Numbered from the stretch's first letter, positions 26,964 through 36,151 are shown. The stretch is DNA of 64,000 nt from Thiobacillus sp. (GCA_019459055.1 JAIBEI010000027.1:1-64000); one strand, 5' to 3'. Notes: generated by a model from the letters alone, not told the origin. Made by a program: numbers and translations.

Positions 26964-26987
26964 GGTCGGTGGGTATTTTACACGTGC

Positions 26988-27416
26988 TTATTGAATGCCC
27001 TGTGACGCCAGCCAGCGCTTGAGCGCATGCGCTTCCATCGCGCCCGAGGTGCGCGCCGCCTCCAAGCCGTTCTTGAACAGGATCAGGCTGGGGATGCCCT
27101 TGATGTGGTGGCGCATCGACACCTGCGGGTGCGCTTCGGTATCGACCTTGGCAAACCGCACGCGCGTGCCCATCTCGGCAGCCACCTGCTGGAAAATCGG
27201 CGCCATCATCTTGCAGGGGCCGCACCAGTCGGCCCAGAAGTCGACCAGCACCGGCAGGCCGGCCTTGGCAATGAAGCGGTCGAAGCTGTCGGCGCTGAGG
27301 TCGACCGGCTTGCCGGGCAGCAGCTGCGCGCCGCATTTTCCGCATTTTGGCGCATCGGCCAGCCGCTCTTCCGGCACGCGGTTGACGGCAAGGCAGTGGG
27401 GGCAGGCGAGTTCCAT
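26988..27416 (-). CDS. trxC: Thioredoxin 2 (zinc-containing)
   Basis: A 142-residue cytoplasmic thioredoxin with an N-terminal zinc ribbon (Cys5, Cys8, Cys25, Cys28) and the active site WCGPC (Cys65/Cys68). The cis-proline is in KGIPSLILFKNG. The zinc module marks TrxC, known to respond to oxidative stress through OxyR in enterics. No OxyR site is visible here. Confidence 0.95.
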   Translation of the reverse strand: MELACPHCLAVNRVPEERLADAPKCGKCGAQLLPGKPVDLSADSFDRFIAKAGLPVLVDFWADWCGPCKMMAPIFQQVAAEMGTRVRFAKVDTEAHPQVSMRHHIKGIPSLILFKNGLEAARTSGAMEAHALKRWLASQGIQ

Positions 27417-27473
27417 CGGGGATTCCTTGAGGCAAATGATCTTCGCTTCAGCTTGGGGCCGCGCGCCGGAATA

Positions 27474-27737
27474 TCAAGCGTGGGCCAGCAGCGGCACCAG
27501 TTCGCCGGCGGCATCCAGCGCCGAGGTGTCGTCGAAACCGCCGACGTGGGTGTCGCCGATGAACACCTGCGGCACGCTGCGGCGGCCGCCGGAGCGGGCG
27601 ATCATTTCATCCTGTTTCGCCGGATCGAGGTCGATGCGGATCTTTTCGATTTCGGTCACGCCGCGGCTTTTGAGCAGGCGCTCGGCAGCGACGCAATAGG
27701 GGCAGACGGCGGTGCAGTACATCACGACTTTGGCCAT
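27474..27737 (-). CDS. grxC: Glutaredoxin 3
   Basis: An 87-residue dithiol glutaredoxin with active site CPYC (Cys12, Cys15) and glutathione-binding SVPQVFIGDTHVGGFDD. A third cysteine, Cys8, lies just ahead of the site. The ATG at 27737 was chosen over an upstream in-frame start because MAKVVMYCTAVCPYC is the normal N-terminus. It follows a rhodanese gene by 11 bases and may be the last gene of the RND-DUF2892-rhodanese operon. Confidence 0.94.
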   Translation of the reverse strand: MAKVVMYCTAVCPYCVAAERLLKSRGVTEIEKIRIDLDPAKQDEMIARSGGRRSVPQVFIGDTHVGGFDDTSALDAAGELVPLLAHA

Positions 27738-27748
27738 GGGAGGGCTCC

Positions 27749-28165
27749 TTATTTCTGGGTGACGGGCAGGTTGGCGCGTTCCCACGCGATGATGCCGCCC
27801 GCCTGGTTGTACACGGTTTCGAAACCGGCTTTTTTCAGCATGCGGCAGGCGCTTGCCGAGCGTTGGCCGCTGCGGCAGGTGACCAGGACCGGCTTGCCCT
27901 TGAACTTGTCGAGTTCCTTGATGCGACCGGCCAGCTGGCCGAGCGGAATGTGCTTCGCCTTGGGAATATGGCCGGCGGCAAATTCCTTGTCCTCGCGCAC
28001 GTCGAGCACCAGCGCGTCGTCGTTATAGAGCCGGGTGGCTTTCAGCGTGTCGGCCTGCTCCACGCCGGAGAGTCTGCCGCCGATGAAGGACCAGGCCAGC
28101 ATGGCGCCCGAAAACATCGTCAGCGCCACCAGCATCCAGTTGTCCTGCAAAAATTGCATGTCCAT
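27749..28165 (-). CDS. Membrane-anchored rhodanese-domain protein
   Basis: A 138-residue protein with one N-terminal membrane helix (residues 9-29) and a single rhodanese domain. The active-site loop is CRSGQRS with Cys97, which would carry a persulfide. It probably moves sulfane sulfur between thiols. It is placed after a DUF2892 gene; rhodanese plus DUF2892 is the domain pair fused in YgaP and common in persulfide-responsive operons. Confidence 0.9.
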   Translation of the reverse strand: MDMQFLQDNWMLVALTMFSGAMLAWSFIGGRLSGVEQADTLKATRLYNDDALVLDVREDKEFAAGHIPKAKHIPLGQLAGRIKELDKFKGKPVLVTCRSGQRSASACRMLKKAGFETVYNQAGGIIAWERANLPVTQK

Positions 28166-28177
28166 GAATATTCTCGC

Positions 28178-28396
28178 TTACAGGCCGCAGCCCGGCTTGA
28201 TGCCGGCTTTTTTCAGCATGATGTCCATCGGGCAGAAACGGGTGAAGCCGGACTGGAACAGGTTGAATCCGACGAAGGCGGTGAACCACAGCCACGACAG
28301 CTGAGTCATGTCGGCGCTGCCGGAAAAGTGCGCCAGCGCCAGCGACAGCATGATGAAAAAACCGGCAATGATGCGGACCATGCGTTCAACGGTCAT
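28178..28396 (-). CDS. DUF2892 family inner-membrane protein
   Basis: A 72-residue protein with two membrane helices (about residues 7-23 and 34-49) and the family ending FTRFCPMDIMLKKAGIKPGCGL. DUF2892 is the membrane part of the YgaP rhodanese. It starts MTVERMVRIIAGFFIMLSLAL at 28396, overlapping the RND gene stop by four bases, and a rhodanese gene follows by 12 bases. Confidence 0.88.
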   Translation of the reverse strand: MTVERMVRIIAGFFIMLSLALAHFSGSADMTQLSWLWFTAFVGFNLFQSGFTRFCPMDIMLKKAGIKPGCGL

Positions 28397-31300
28397 GGGT
28401 AGGACTCCTGTTGTTGGGAAGAAAGTTTGCGGTAATTGGCGGCGTAATACAGCACCGGAATCACCACTAGCGTGAGAAGGGTGGAGACAAAAATGCCAAA
28501 AATCAAGGATACCGCGAGCCCGGAGAAAATCGGGTCGTCGAGGATAAAAAATGCACCCATCATGGCGGCGGCGCCGGTCAGCACGATGGGCTTGGCGCGG
28601 GTGGCGCCGGCCTGGATGACCGCTTCCTGGAAGTCCATGCCCTCGGCTACTTGCTGGTTGATGAAATCGACGAGCAGGATGGAGTTGCGCACGATGATGC
28701 CAGCCAACGCGATCATGCCGATCATCGAGGTGGCGGTGAACTGGACGCCGAGCAGGGCGTGGCCCGGCATGACGCCGATGACGGTGAGCGGAATCGGCGC
28801 CATGATGACGAGCGGCGTGAGGTAGCTCTTGAACTGCGCCACGACCAGGATGTAGATCAGTATCAGTCCGAAGGCATAGGCGAGGCCCATGTCGCGGAAG
28901 GTCTCGTAGGTCACCTGCCATTCGCCATCCCACTTCAGGCTGAATCCGGCGTAAGGGTCGGCAGGCTGGCGGATGAAATATTCGGCCAGCGTGCCGCCCT
29001 GTTCGAGCGCCACCTCCTTCAAGTCGCCGCGCATGCCGAACAGGCCGTACAGCGGCGAATCCAGCGCGCCGCCGGTGTCGCCGAGCACGTACACCACGGG
29101 CAGCAGGTTCTTGTGGTAGATGGTCTTTTCCCGCTCGCTTGGCATCACTTCCACCAGTTCGGACAGCGGCACCAGATTGCCACCGCTGCCGCGCACCGTG
29201 AGCTTCAGCAGCTCGCCGATCGCGCTCTGGCGCTCCGGCGGCAGGGTGATGCGGACCGGGATTTCGTACTTGGCGCCGCTGCCGTGGATGGGGGTGACGT
29301 TCTCGCCGGCCAGTCCCATCTTCATCGCCGCGACGATGTCCTGCTGCGCCACCCCCGCCAGCGCCGCCTTGTTCTGCAGCACGCGCAGCACGAAGCGCTG
29401 GGCATCGTCCTCCACGGTGTCGTCGATGGCGACGATGCCATCGGTCTTCTCGAACACCGCCCGCACCTGCTTGGCGACCTGCATCTGCGCGTCGTAGTCG
29501 GGGCCGTAGATTTCGGCGACGATGGGCGACATCACCGGCGGCCCGGGCGGCACTTCGACCACCTTGACGTCGGCGCCGTGCTTCTTCGCGATGGCTTCGA
29601 CGGCAGGGCGGATCGCCTGCGCGATGTCGTGGCTTTTGCGGTCGCGGTCGTGCTTGTCGACCAGATTGACCTGCAGGTCGCCCACCTCGGGGCCGGAACG
29701 CAGGTAATACTGCCGCACCAGGCCGTTGAAGTTGATCGGCGCAGCGGTGCCCGCATAGGCCTGGTAGTCGGTGACTTCGGGAACCGCAGTGACGGCCGAC
29801 CCCATCTCGCTCAATACCTGGGCGGTCTTTTCCAGCGGCGTGCCGACCGGCAGGTCGACGACGATCTGGAATTCCGACTTGTTGTCGAACGGCAGCATTT
29901 TGAGGATGACCAGCTGCACCCCTGGCAGCGCGACCGAAACCAGGATCGCGAGGCCGATTCCCAGCCACAGCATGCGGCGTGCGCCGCGGCCTTCGGTGCC
30001 GCGCAGGAACGGCGTCAGCCGGGTGCGGAACAGAGTCAGAAGCCTGGTTTCGCCGCCATGCGTGTCGTGTGCGGACTGCTTGATCAGCTTGAGGGCCAGC
30101 CAGGGCGTGATGATGAAGGCGATCGCCAGCGAAATCAGCATGCCGATCGAGGCATTGATCGGGATCGGGCTCATGTACGGCCCCATCAGGCCGGTGACGA
30201 AGGCCATCGGCAGCAACGCGGCGATCACGGTAAAGGTGGCGAGGATGGTCGGGCCGCCCACCTCGTCGACCGCGCGCGGAATGATGGCTTCGAGGCCGTC
30301 GTGATCCAGCCCCATGCGGCGGTGGATGTTTTCCACCACCACGATGGCGTCGTCGACCAGGATGCCGATCGAGAAGATCAGCGCGAACAGCGACACCCGG
30401 TTCAGCGTGAAGCCCCACGCCCACGAGGCGAACAACGTGGCCGCCAGCGTCAGCATCACCGCCGCGCCGACGATCAGGGCTTCGCGGCGGCCGATGGCGA
30501 ACAGCACCAGCAGCACCACCGAGGCGGTGGCGAAGATCAACTTCTGGATTAGCTTCTTGGCCTTGTCGTCGGCGGTGGCGCCGTAGTTGCGGGTGACGCT
30601 GACCTCGACCCCCTCGGGCAGCACGCTGCCATGCAGCGAATTCACCCGCTCGATCACCTTTTCGGCGACCTCGACCGCGTTTTCGCCCGGTTTTTTGGAA
30701 ATGGCCAGCGTCACCGCCGGATAGGTCTGCCCCCGCTCGGCCGGGTGCGGCCCGCCCGCACCCGGGGCGTGCCAGACGTAGCGCGCCGGCTGGTCTGGCC
30801 CGGCGGCGACGCTGGCCACATCCGTCATGTAAACCGGGCTGCCCTGCGCGACGCCGACCACCAGTTGCTTGACGTCGTCGGCGCCGCTGAGGAAGGTGCC
30901 GGTCTGCACCAGGATTTCCTGATTGCCCGACACCAGCGTGCCGGACGGCTGCGCCGCGTTGGACACCTGCAGGGCGTCGCGGATGTCCTGCGCCGACACG
31001 CCGAACGACGCCATGCGGTCGGGGTCCATCAGCACCCGTACCGCGCGGCCGGGGCCGCCGAGGGTGGTGACTTCGCGGGTGCCGGCGATCCGCTTCAGCT
31101 CGATTTCCGCGGCGTGCGCCACCTGTTCCAGCTCGTAGGCGCCGCGCGTCTCGTCGCGTGTCCACAGGGTCACGGTGACGATCGGCACGTCGTCGATGCC
31201 GACCGGCTTGATGATGGGTTCGCCGACGCCGAGTTCGGGCGACACCCAGTCGAGGTTGGCCTGGATGGTGTCGTACAGCCGCACCAGCGCCTGGGTGCGG

Positions 31301-31608
31301 TCCTGGCCGACCAGGTACTGCACGGTCAGCACCGCCATGCCGGGCCTGGAAACCGAATAGATGTGCTCGATGCCGGCGATCTGCGACAGCACCTGCTCGG
31401 CGGGTGTGGCGACCAGCGCTTCCACGTCCCGTGCCGAAGCGCCGGGGAAAGGGATGAATACGTTGGCCATGGTCACGTTGATCTGCGGCTCTTCCTCGCG
31501 CGGCGTGACCAGGATGGCGAACAGGCCCAACAGCGCCGCGATCAGCGCGATCAGCGGGGTGAGCTGGGAGGTGAGGAAGAAGCGGGCGATGCGTCCGGAG
31601 AGTCCCAT
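28393..31608 (-). CDS. RND efflux transporter permease
   Basis: A 1071-residue inner-membrane proton antiporter of the AcrB/MexB superfamily. It has N-terminal TM1, two large periplasmic loops and TM clusters. The proton-relay aspartates lie in TM4 (SIGILVDDAIVVVENIHRRMGLD), and the second half has LAGIIVRNSILLVDFINQQ and TRAKPIVLTGAAAMMGAFFIL. Substrate is not predictable from sequence. It follows a membrane-fusion gene by 11 bases, with no outer-membrane factor in the window. Its link to rhodanese and DUF2892 suggests a sulfur-related substrate or stress, an inference. Confidence 0.92.
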   Translation of the reverse strand: MGLSGRIARFFLTSQLTPLIALIAALLGLFAILVTPREEEPQINVTMANVFIPFPGASARDVEALVATPAEQVLSQIAGIEHIYSVSRPGMAVLTVQYLVGQDRTQALVRLYDTIQANLDWVSPELGVGEPIIKPVGIDDVPIVTVTLWTRDETRGAYELEQVAHAAEIELKRIAGTREVTTLGGPGRAVRVLMDPDRMASFGVSAQDIRDALQVSNAAQPSGTLVSGNQEILVQTGTFLSGADDVKQLVVGVAQGSPVYMTDVASVAAGPDQPARYVWHAPGAGGPHPAERGQTYPAVTLAISKKPGENAVEVAEKVIERVNSLHGSVLPEGVEVSVTRNYGATADDKAKKLIQKLIFATASVVLLVLFAIGRREALIVGAAVMLTLAATLFASWAWGFTLNRVSLFALIFSIGILVDDAIVVVENIHRRMGLDHDGLEAIIPRAVDEVGGPTILATFTVIAALLPMAFVTGLMGPYMSPIPINASIGMLISLAIAFIITPWLALKLIKQSAHDTHGGETRLLTLFRTRLTPFLRGTEGRGARRMLWLGIGLAILVSVALPGVQLVILKMLPFDNKSEFQIVVDLPVGTPLEKTAQVLSEMGSAVTAVPEVTDYQAYAGTAAPINFNGLVRQYYLRSGPEVGDLQVNLVDKHDRDRKSHDIAQAIRPAVEAIAKKHGADVKVVEVPPGPPVMSPIVAEIYGPDYDAQMQVAKQVRAVFEKTDGIVAIDDTVEDDAQRFVLRVLQNKAALAGVAQQDIVAAMKMGLAGENVTPIHGSGAKYEIPVRITLPPERQSAIGELLKLTVRGSGGNLVPLSELVEVMPSEREKTIYHKNLLPVVYVLGDTGGALDSPLYGLFGMRGDLKEVALEQGGTLAEYFIRQPADPYAGFSLKWDGEWQVTYETFRDMGLAYAFGLILIYILVVAQFKSYLTPLVIMAPIPLTVIGVMPGHALLGVQFTATSMIGMIALAGIIVRNSILLVDFINQQVAEGMDFQEAVIQAGATRAKPIVLTGAAAMMGAFFILDDPIFSGLAVSLIFGIFVSTLLTLVVIPVLYYAANYRKLSSQQQESYP

Positions 31609-31619
31609 GCGCGTTCCTG

Positions 31620-32660
31620 TTACCTGGCAGGCACGTTGGCGACGCTTTTGGCGTGGATCCCCGCCTTGACCGGATCGAGCGCGATGACCTCGCCCGGATT
31701 AAGACCGGCCAGCACTTCCACCTGGCCGCGCCCGTTGGGCGTGCCGAGACGGATCTGCCGCAGGCTCACCCTGTCGTCCTTGGCCACGTACACTGCGGTG
31801 AGCTCGGAGCGGCGCACCACCGCGCTCGACGGGATGGTGAGCTTGCGCGCGCTGCCGATCGAGAAATGTGCGCGGGCGAACATGCCGGGGATGACGCCTT
31901 CCAGGCTGGCCGGCAGGTCGATTCGCACCCTGACCGTGTGGGTGGCCGTATCCGCCGACGGCAGCACGGTGACGCCGGCAGCGTCGATCCATTTGTTGAG
32001 CGAGGGGATTTCGACCGCCACGCGCGGCGCGGCCTTGATTTCCGCCAGCTTGTACTGCGGGATGTTGGCGATCACCCGCATATCCTTGGGGTCGAAGCCG
32101 GTCATCAGCGGGGTGCCGGGGGCGACGGTTTCCCCCATCTCCACGTGGCGGGCGGCGACCACGCCCGAATACGGCGCGGTGATCACGGTGTAGCCGCTCA
32201 CCGCCGCGGTCTGGCCGACGCCGGCGCGCGCCGCGCGCGCCGCCGCCTCGGCGGCGCGGAACTCGGCGGTGGCGCGGTCGAGCGCGGCCTGGCTGATGAA
32301 TTTCTGCTGAAAAAGCTGCTGCTGGCGCTGATAGTTGGCGCGGGCATTGGCCAGCGTGGCATCGGCCTGCGCCACCTGCGCCTGGCTGCCCGCCACGGCG
32401 GCCGACAGTTCCCGTGCGGAAAGCCGGACGATGACCGCGCCTGCCTTGACATAGTCGCCGGCGTCGAAGTTGACCGCCGACACGCGCCCCGCCACCTGCG
32501 CCGCGATCGTGGATTGCTTGACGGCCTCGACGGTGGCTTCGGTGGAGTAGCCGGTGTCGACCATCTGGTATTTCACCGGGGCAATCGCAAAGGGCAGGGC
32601 TGCCCAGGCGGACGAGGACGCAAGGATGAGGCAGGCCAGCAAACGGGCGGGGTTCAGCAC
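31620..32660 (-). CDS. RND periplasmic adaptor (HlyD/MFP family)
   Basis: A 346-residue exported protein with signal peptide (ending SSAWA-ALPF), lipoyl-like halves (TIAAQVAGRVSAVNFDAGDYVKAGAVIVRL and YTVITAPYSGVVAARHVEMGETV), a helical hairpin between them (QAQVAQADATLANARANYQRQQQLF…) and a beta-barrel domain. It links the RND permease to an outer-membrane channel. It starts with GTG at 32660 after GGAGGT and is the first gene of the operon. Confidence 0.92.
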   Translation of the reverse strand: MLNPARLLACLILASSSAWAALPFAIAPVKYQMVDTGYSTEATVEAVKQSTIAAQVAGRVSAVNFDAGDYVKAGAVIVRLSARELSAAVAGSQAQVAQADATLANARANYQRQQQLFQQKFISQAALDRATAEFRAAEAAARAARAGVGQTAAVSGYTVITAPYSGVVAARHVEMGETVAPGTPLMTGFDPKDMRVIANIPQYKLAEIKAAPRVAVEIPSLNKWIDAAGVTVLPSADTATHTVRVRIDLPASLEGVIPGMFARAHFSIGSARKLTIPSSAVVRRSELTAVYVAKDDRVSLRQIRLGTPNGRGQVEVLAGLNPGEVIALDPVKAGIHAKSVANVPAR

Positions 32661-32684
32661 AGGGGCACCTCCAGGAAAGCGTCT

Positions 32685-32716
32685 ATTAGAATATTCTAAT
32701 TAAGTATTTGATTCAA
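32685..32716 (-). promoter_or_regulatory. Promoter with overlapping palindromic operator, RND operon
   Basis: On the minus strand, -35 TTGAAT (32711-32716) is followed after exactly 17 bases by -10 TATTCT (32688-32693). The 16-base perfect palindrome ATTAGAATATTCTAAT (32685-32700) covers the -10 box. An ArsR-type dimer bound there would block RNA polymerase. The regulator gene at 32846 is the obvious candidate. Confidence 0.75.
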
Positions 32717-32776
32717 GCGCTTGGATGGTGATTCTGGCGCAAGTTGCGGCGCCGCGGCTGTTTCAAGTATGCACCA

Positions 32777-32813
32777 TAAACAAAGGCCCGGTACGCTTGC
32801 GCGTAGCCGGGCC
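32777..32813 (-). terminator. Intrinsic terminator of the arsR-family gene
   Basis: Reading the minus strand, a GC-rich stem of about 12 pairs with one bulge (GGCCCGG-ACGC arms, TTGC-type loop, 32785-32813) is followed by TTTGTTTA. It lies 32 bases after the arsR stop and separates it from the RND operon promoter, so the two are distinct transcripts. Confidence 0.75.
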
Positions 32814-32845
32814 GGGCGCTGCCAAGGCGCGTTGGCGCGTTGCGT

Positions 32846-33175
32846 TTACTTGGTGAAGCCGCAGAACACGTCGCGCATCATGCTCAGCAATTTGAGCGTG
32901 CGGGTGTCGCCGACGCGGTAGAACACGCGATTGGCGACCTTGCGGGTGCGCAGCACGCCCTTGTCGCGCAGGATGGCGAGGTGCTGCGAGATGTTGCTTT
33001 GCGAGGTGCCGACGTGGTCGACGATTTCCTGCACGCTGATTTCCTTGTCGCCCAGCACGCAGAGAATTTTCAGGCGCAGCGGATGCGACATGGCTTTCAT
33101 CGCACGCGAGGCCTGCTCGATGTGCTCGTCCTTGTCCATGAGGTCCACTTCGTCCCAATCAGCTGCCATATTCAT
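32846..33175 (-). CDS. ArsR-family repressor, probable persulfide sensor (SqrR/BigR-like)
   Basis: A 109-residue winged-helix regulator with recognition helix TSQSNISQHLAILRDKG. It has exactly two cysteines, Cys39 (LKILC) and Cys105 (RDVFCGF), in helix 2 and the C-terminal helix. These are the positions of the redox pair in SqrR (Cys41/Cys107) and BigR, which form a tetrasulfide bridge with reactive sulfur. Metal-binding CxC motifs of ArsR/SmtB are absent. Rhodanese and DUF2892 in the adjacent operon fit that regulon. The sensor role is an inference. Confidence 0.8.
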   Translation of the reverse strand: MNMAADWDEVDLMDKDEHIEQASRAMKAMSHPLRLKILCVLGDKEISVQEIVDHVGTSQSNISQHLAILRDKGVLRTRKVANRVFYRVGDTRTLKLLSMMRDVFCGFTK

Positions 33176-33249
33176 AACCTCGGTCCTGTTCGTGTAGTAC
33201 CCTGATGCGACCGGGCTCCGGGTGGAAACTCAGGCCGCGCATGGCGTTA

Positions 33250-33278
33250 TTGAAGCAACATTACGCCTTGCTTATAGA
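33250..33278 (+). promoter_or_regulatory. Probable sigma70 promoter of gpmI
   Basis: TTGAAG (33250-33255) and TATAGA (33273-33278) are separated by 17 bases and lie 64 bases ahead of the gpmI ATG. The surrounding gap is the AT-rich divergent region between the arsR-family gene and gpmI. Confidence 0.5.
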
Positions 33279-33341
33279 TTAGCAATCACGCATATATTAA
33301 AATAATTCCACAAAAACGAGTCAGGTTATACAAATTTCTTC

Positions 33342-34883
33342 ATGAAGACCCTGCCGGTTCTCCTCATCATCCTCGACGGCTTTGGCTGCCGCGCGGAACG
33401 CGCCGACAATGCAATCGCCCAGGCCAGCAAGCCCAACTGGGACCGCTTGTGGAAGCATCATCCGCACACCCTCATTCATGCGTCGGAGTCCGAGGTGGGC
33501 CTGCCCAAGGGGCAAATGGGCAACTCCGAGGTGGGGCACCTGAACATCGGCGCGGGGCGCGTGGTGTACCAGGAGTTCACCCGTATCGACCGCGCCATCG
33601 AGTCCGGCTATTTCTACACCAACCCGGCCCTGCTGAATGCGGTGCACCTGGCGCGCGACAACGGCAAGACCCTGCACGTGCTGGGCCTGCTGTCGGACGG
33701 CGGGGTGCACAGCCATGAATCGCACTTCCACGCACTGCTCGACCTGGCGGTGCGCGAGGGCCTCAACAAGGTGTGCCTGCACGTGTTTCTGGACGGACGC
33801 GACACGCCGCCGAAAAGCGCCGAGGTGTATTTGCGCCGCCTGAACGAAAAAATCGAACAGGCCGGCATCGGCCACATCGCGTCGATGATCGGCCGCTACT
33901 TCGCGATGGACCGCGATCGCCGCTGGCAGCGGGTCAAATCGGCCTACGACCTCTTGACCCAGGGGCGCGCCGAATTCATGGCGGAGAACCCGCAGGCCGG
34001 GCTGGAGGCCGCCTACGCGCGTGGCGAGACCGACGAATTCGTCAAGGCCACCGCGATCCTGCCGCCCAATGGCAAGCCGGTGAAAATGGAAGACGGCGAT
34101 TCGGTCATCTTCCTCAACTTCCGCTCCGACCGCGCGCGCCAGCTGTCGCGGCCGTTCATCGAGCGCGATTTCAGCGAATTCGAACGCGAAGTAACCCCGC
34201 GCCTGGCCACCTATTGCACGCTGACCGGCTACAGCGACGATTTTGCTGTGTCGGTAGCGTTCCCGCCCGAACGCATCAAGAACGGTCTCGGCGAATACAT
34301 CGCCAGGCTCGGCCTGCGCCAGCTGCGCATCGCCGAGACCGAGAAATACCCGCACGTCACCTTCTTCTTCAACGGCGGCGAGGAAGTGTCTTTCCCCGGC
34401 GAGGACCGGGTGCTGGTGCCGTCGCCCGACGTCGCCACCTACGACATGAAGCCCGAAATGAGCGCCTTCGAGGTGACCGAAAAACTGGTCGCCGCGATCG
34501 ACAGCAAGCAATACGATGTCATCGTCTGCAACTACGCCAATCCGGACATGGTGGGGCATACCGGCGACCTGCAGGCGGCCATCAAGGCGATCGAAACGGT
34601 GGACGCCTGCCTCGGCCGGGTGGTCGAGGCCCAGCTGGCGCGTAGTGGCGAGGTGCTGGTGACCGCCGACCACGGCAATGCCGAATTGATGCGCGATACC
34701 GAAACCGGCCAGGCCCACACTGCGCATACCCTGAACCTGGTGCCGCTGATTTACGTCGGACGGCGCCCAGCCACGCTGGCGGAAACCGGGGCGCTCGAAG
34801 ACATCAGCCCGACCCTGCTGAAAATGATGGGTTTGCCGCCGCCCCCCGAAATGACCGGTGAAGCCCTGGTGCAATTCGAGTAA
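33342..34883 (+). CDS. gpmI: 2,3-bisphosphoglycerate-independent phosphoglycerate mutase
   Basis: A 513-residue cytosolic manganese enzyme interconverting 3- and 2-phosphoglycerate. It starts MKTLPVLLIILDGFG with the first metal Asp. The phospho-serine is in GNSEVGHLNIGAGR (near residue 61). The metal sites continue with HVFLDGRDTPP and TADHGNAE. Length is standard. envC and ctpA follow closely, the same gene order as in other proteobacteria. Confidence 0.97.
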   Translation: MKTLPVLLIILDGFGCRAERADNAIAQASKPNWDRLWKHHPHTLIHASESEVGLPKGQMGNSEVGHLNIGAGRVVYQEFTRIDRAIESGYFYTNPALLNAVHLARDNGKTLHVLGLLSDGGVHSHESHFHALLDLAVREGLNKVCLHVFLDGRDTPPKSAEVYLRRLNEKIEQAGIGHIASMIGRYFAMDRDRRWQRVKSAYDLLTQGRAEFMAENPQAGLEAAYARGETDEFVKATAILPPNGKPVKMEDGDSVIFLNFRSDRARQLSRPFIERDFSEFEREVTPRLATYCTLTGYSDDFAVSVAFPPERIKNGLGEYIARLGLRQLRIAETEKYPHVTFFFNGGEEVSFPGEDRVLVPSPDVATYDMKPEMSAFEVTEKLVAAIDSKQYDVIVCNYANPDMVGHTGDLQAAIKAIETVDACLGRVVEAQLARSGEVLVTADHGNAELMRDTETGQAHTAHTLNLVPLIYVGRRPATLAETGALEDISPTLLKMMGLPPPPEMTGEALVQFE

Positions 34884-34914
34884 ACCGGGTGCAAGTTCGG
34901 GTAAGCTCATCCGG

Positions 34915-36150
34915 GTGAACTTCAGACCATTTTTCGTCCTGCTGATATTGATCTGGCCGTTGTGCGCCAGCGCCAACCAGGCCGATCGCACGCAATCCGA
35001 ACTCGCTGCCCTCAAGCAGCGCCTGCAAACCCTGCAGCAGGAATTTCGCAGTACTCAGGCGCACCGCAAGGAAGCGGCCGACGAGCTGGGCCAGTCCGAG
35101 CGCGCGATCAGCAGCGCGCTGCGCCAGTTGCGCCAGCTGGACGGCGAACGCCAGCGCGCCCAGACTGATTTGCAGGCGCTGACGCAACAGACTGACGCTA
35201 CGACGGCGCGCATCCGTGCACAGCAGGCCCACCTCGCCCAGGCGCTCAAGGCCGCCTACCAGCACGGGCAGGGCGATGCGCTCAAACTCGTGCTTAACGG
35301 CGCGGACCCCAACCAGGCCGCGCGCGATCTGCGTTACCTGGCGCACCTGTCGCGCGCCCGGCACGAGACGATCGAGGGGCTTCGCGCCGACCTGGCGAAA
35401 CTGGCAGCGCTGCAGCAGCAAACCGAACAGAAGTCGACCGAGCTGGCGCAGCTGCAGAAGGCCCGCGAAGCCGAGCAAAAGAAACTGCTGGCCGACAAGC
35501 GCGCCCGTGAACGGATCCTGCAAAAGCTGTCGGTGCAAATCCAGCAGCAGCGGCGTGAAATTTCCAACCTCAAGCGCGACGAGCGCAGCCTGACGCAACT
35601 GGTGGAGCGCCTCAACCGGCTGATGGCGCAGCAGGCGGCGCGTGCACGTGCCGCCCAACAGGCGCAAAAGAATCAAAAAGACGGGAAGAACGCGGCGAGC
35701 CAGCGCCGTGCCCTGGGCGTCAATACCGAAACACCGGTGGCGTTCCGCTCCGGCAAGCCCTTTTCAGGTTTGAAAGGTTCACTGCGGCTGCCGGTCGCCG
35801 GGGAACTGATGAACCGCTTCGGCGCTCCGAGAGAAGGCGGAGGCGTGAGTTGGAAAGGCCTGTTCATTCGCGCGACGGAGGGTGCCGCCGTGAAGGCGAT
35901 CGCAGCCGGTCAGGTGGTGTTTGCCGAGTGGCTGCGCGGCTTTGGCAACCTTATTATTGTCGACCACGGGGAGGGCTATATGAGTCTGTACAGTAATAAT
36001 GAAAGTCTGTATAAGCAGGTGGGCGAACGGGTCCAGCCCGGTGACGCCATCGCCACCGTCGGCAATAGTGGCGGCCAGCCCGACCCCGGCCTGTATTTTG
36101 AAATGCGGCATCAAAGCCGTCCTGTTAATCCCCTCCTGTGGGTGAAGTGA
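34915..36150 (+). CDS. envC: Murein hydrolase activator EnvC
   Basis: A 411-residue exported protein with signal peptide (residues 1-21), long coiled coil (about 25-260, with a Q/R/K-rich second part), and a C-terminal LytM domain. The metal ligands are degenerate: the usual HxGxD is WKGLFI and the usual LHFE is LYFEMRH. As in EnvC, it would activate amidases at the septum rather than cut peptidoglycan. The start is GTG at 34915, 31 bases after gpmI; the upstream extension is only the gpmI tail. Confidence 0.9.
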   Translation: MNFRPFFVLLILIWPLCASANQADRTQSELAALKQRLQTLQQEFRSTQAHRKEAADELGQSERAISSALRQLRQLDGERQRAQTDLQALTQQTDATTARIRAQQAHLAQALKAAYQHGQGDALKLVLNGADPNQAARDLRYLAHLSRARHETIEGLRADLAKLAALQQQTEQKSTELAQLQKAREAEQKKLLADKRARERILQKLSVQIQQQRREISNLKRDERSLTQLVERLNRLMAQQAARARAAQQAQKNQKDGKNAASQRRALGVNTETPVAFRSGKPFSGLKGSLRLPVAGELMNRFGAPREGGGVSWKGLFIRATEGAAVKAIAAGQVVFAEWLRGFGNLIIVDHGEGYMSLYSNNESLYKQVGERVQPGDAIATVGNSGGQPDPGLYFEMRHQSRPVNPLLWVK

Positions 36151-36151
36151 G

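Noticed and set aside
33498-33520. CCCAAGGGG in gpmI as another repeat remnant
   Set aside because: It encodes the conserved LPKGQMGNSEVG motif of the enzyme family, so the similarity is coincidental.
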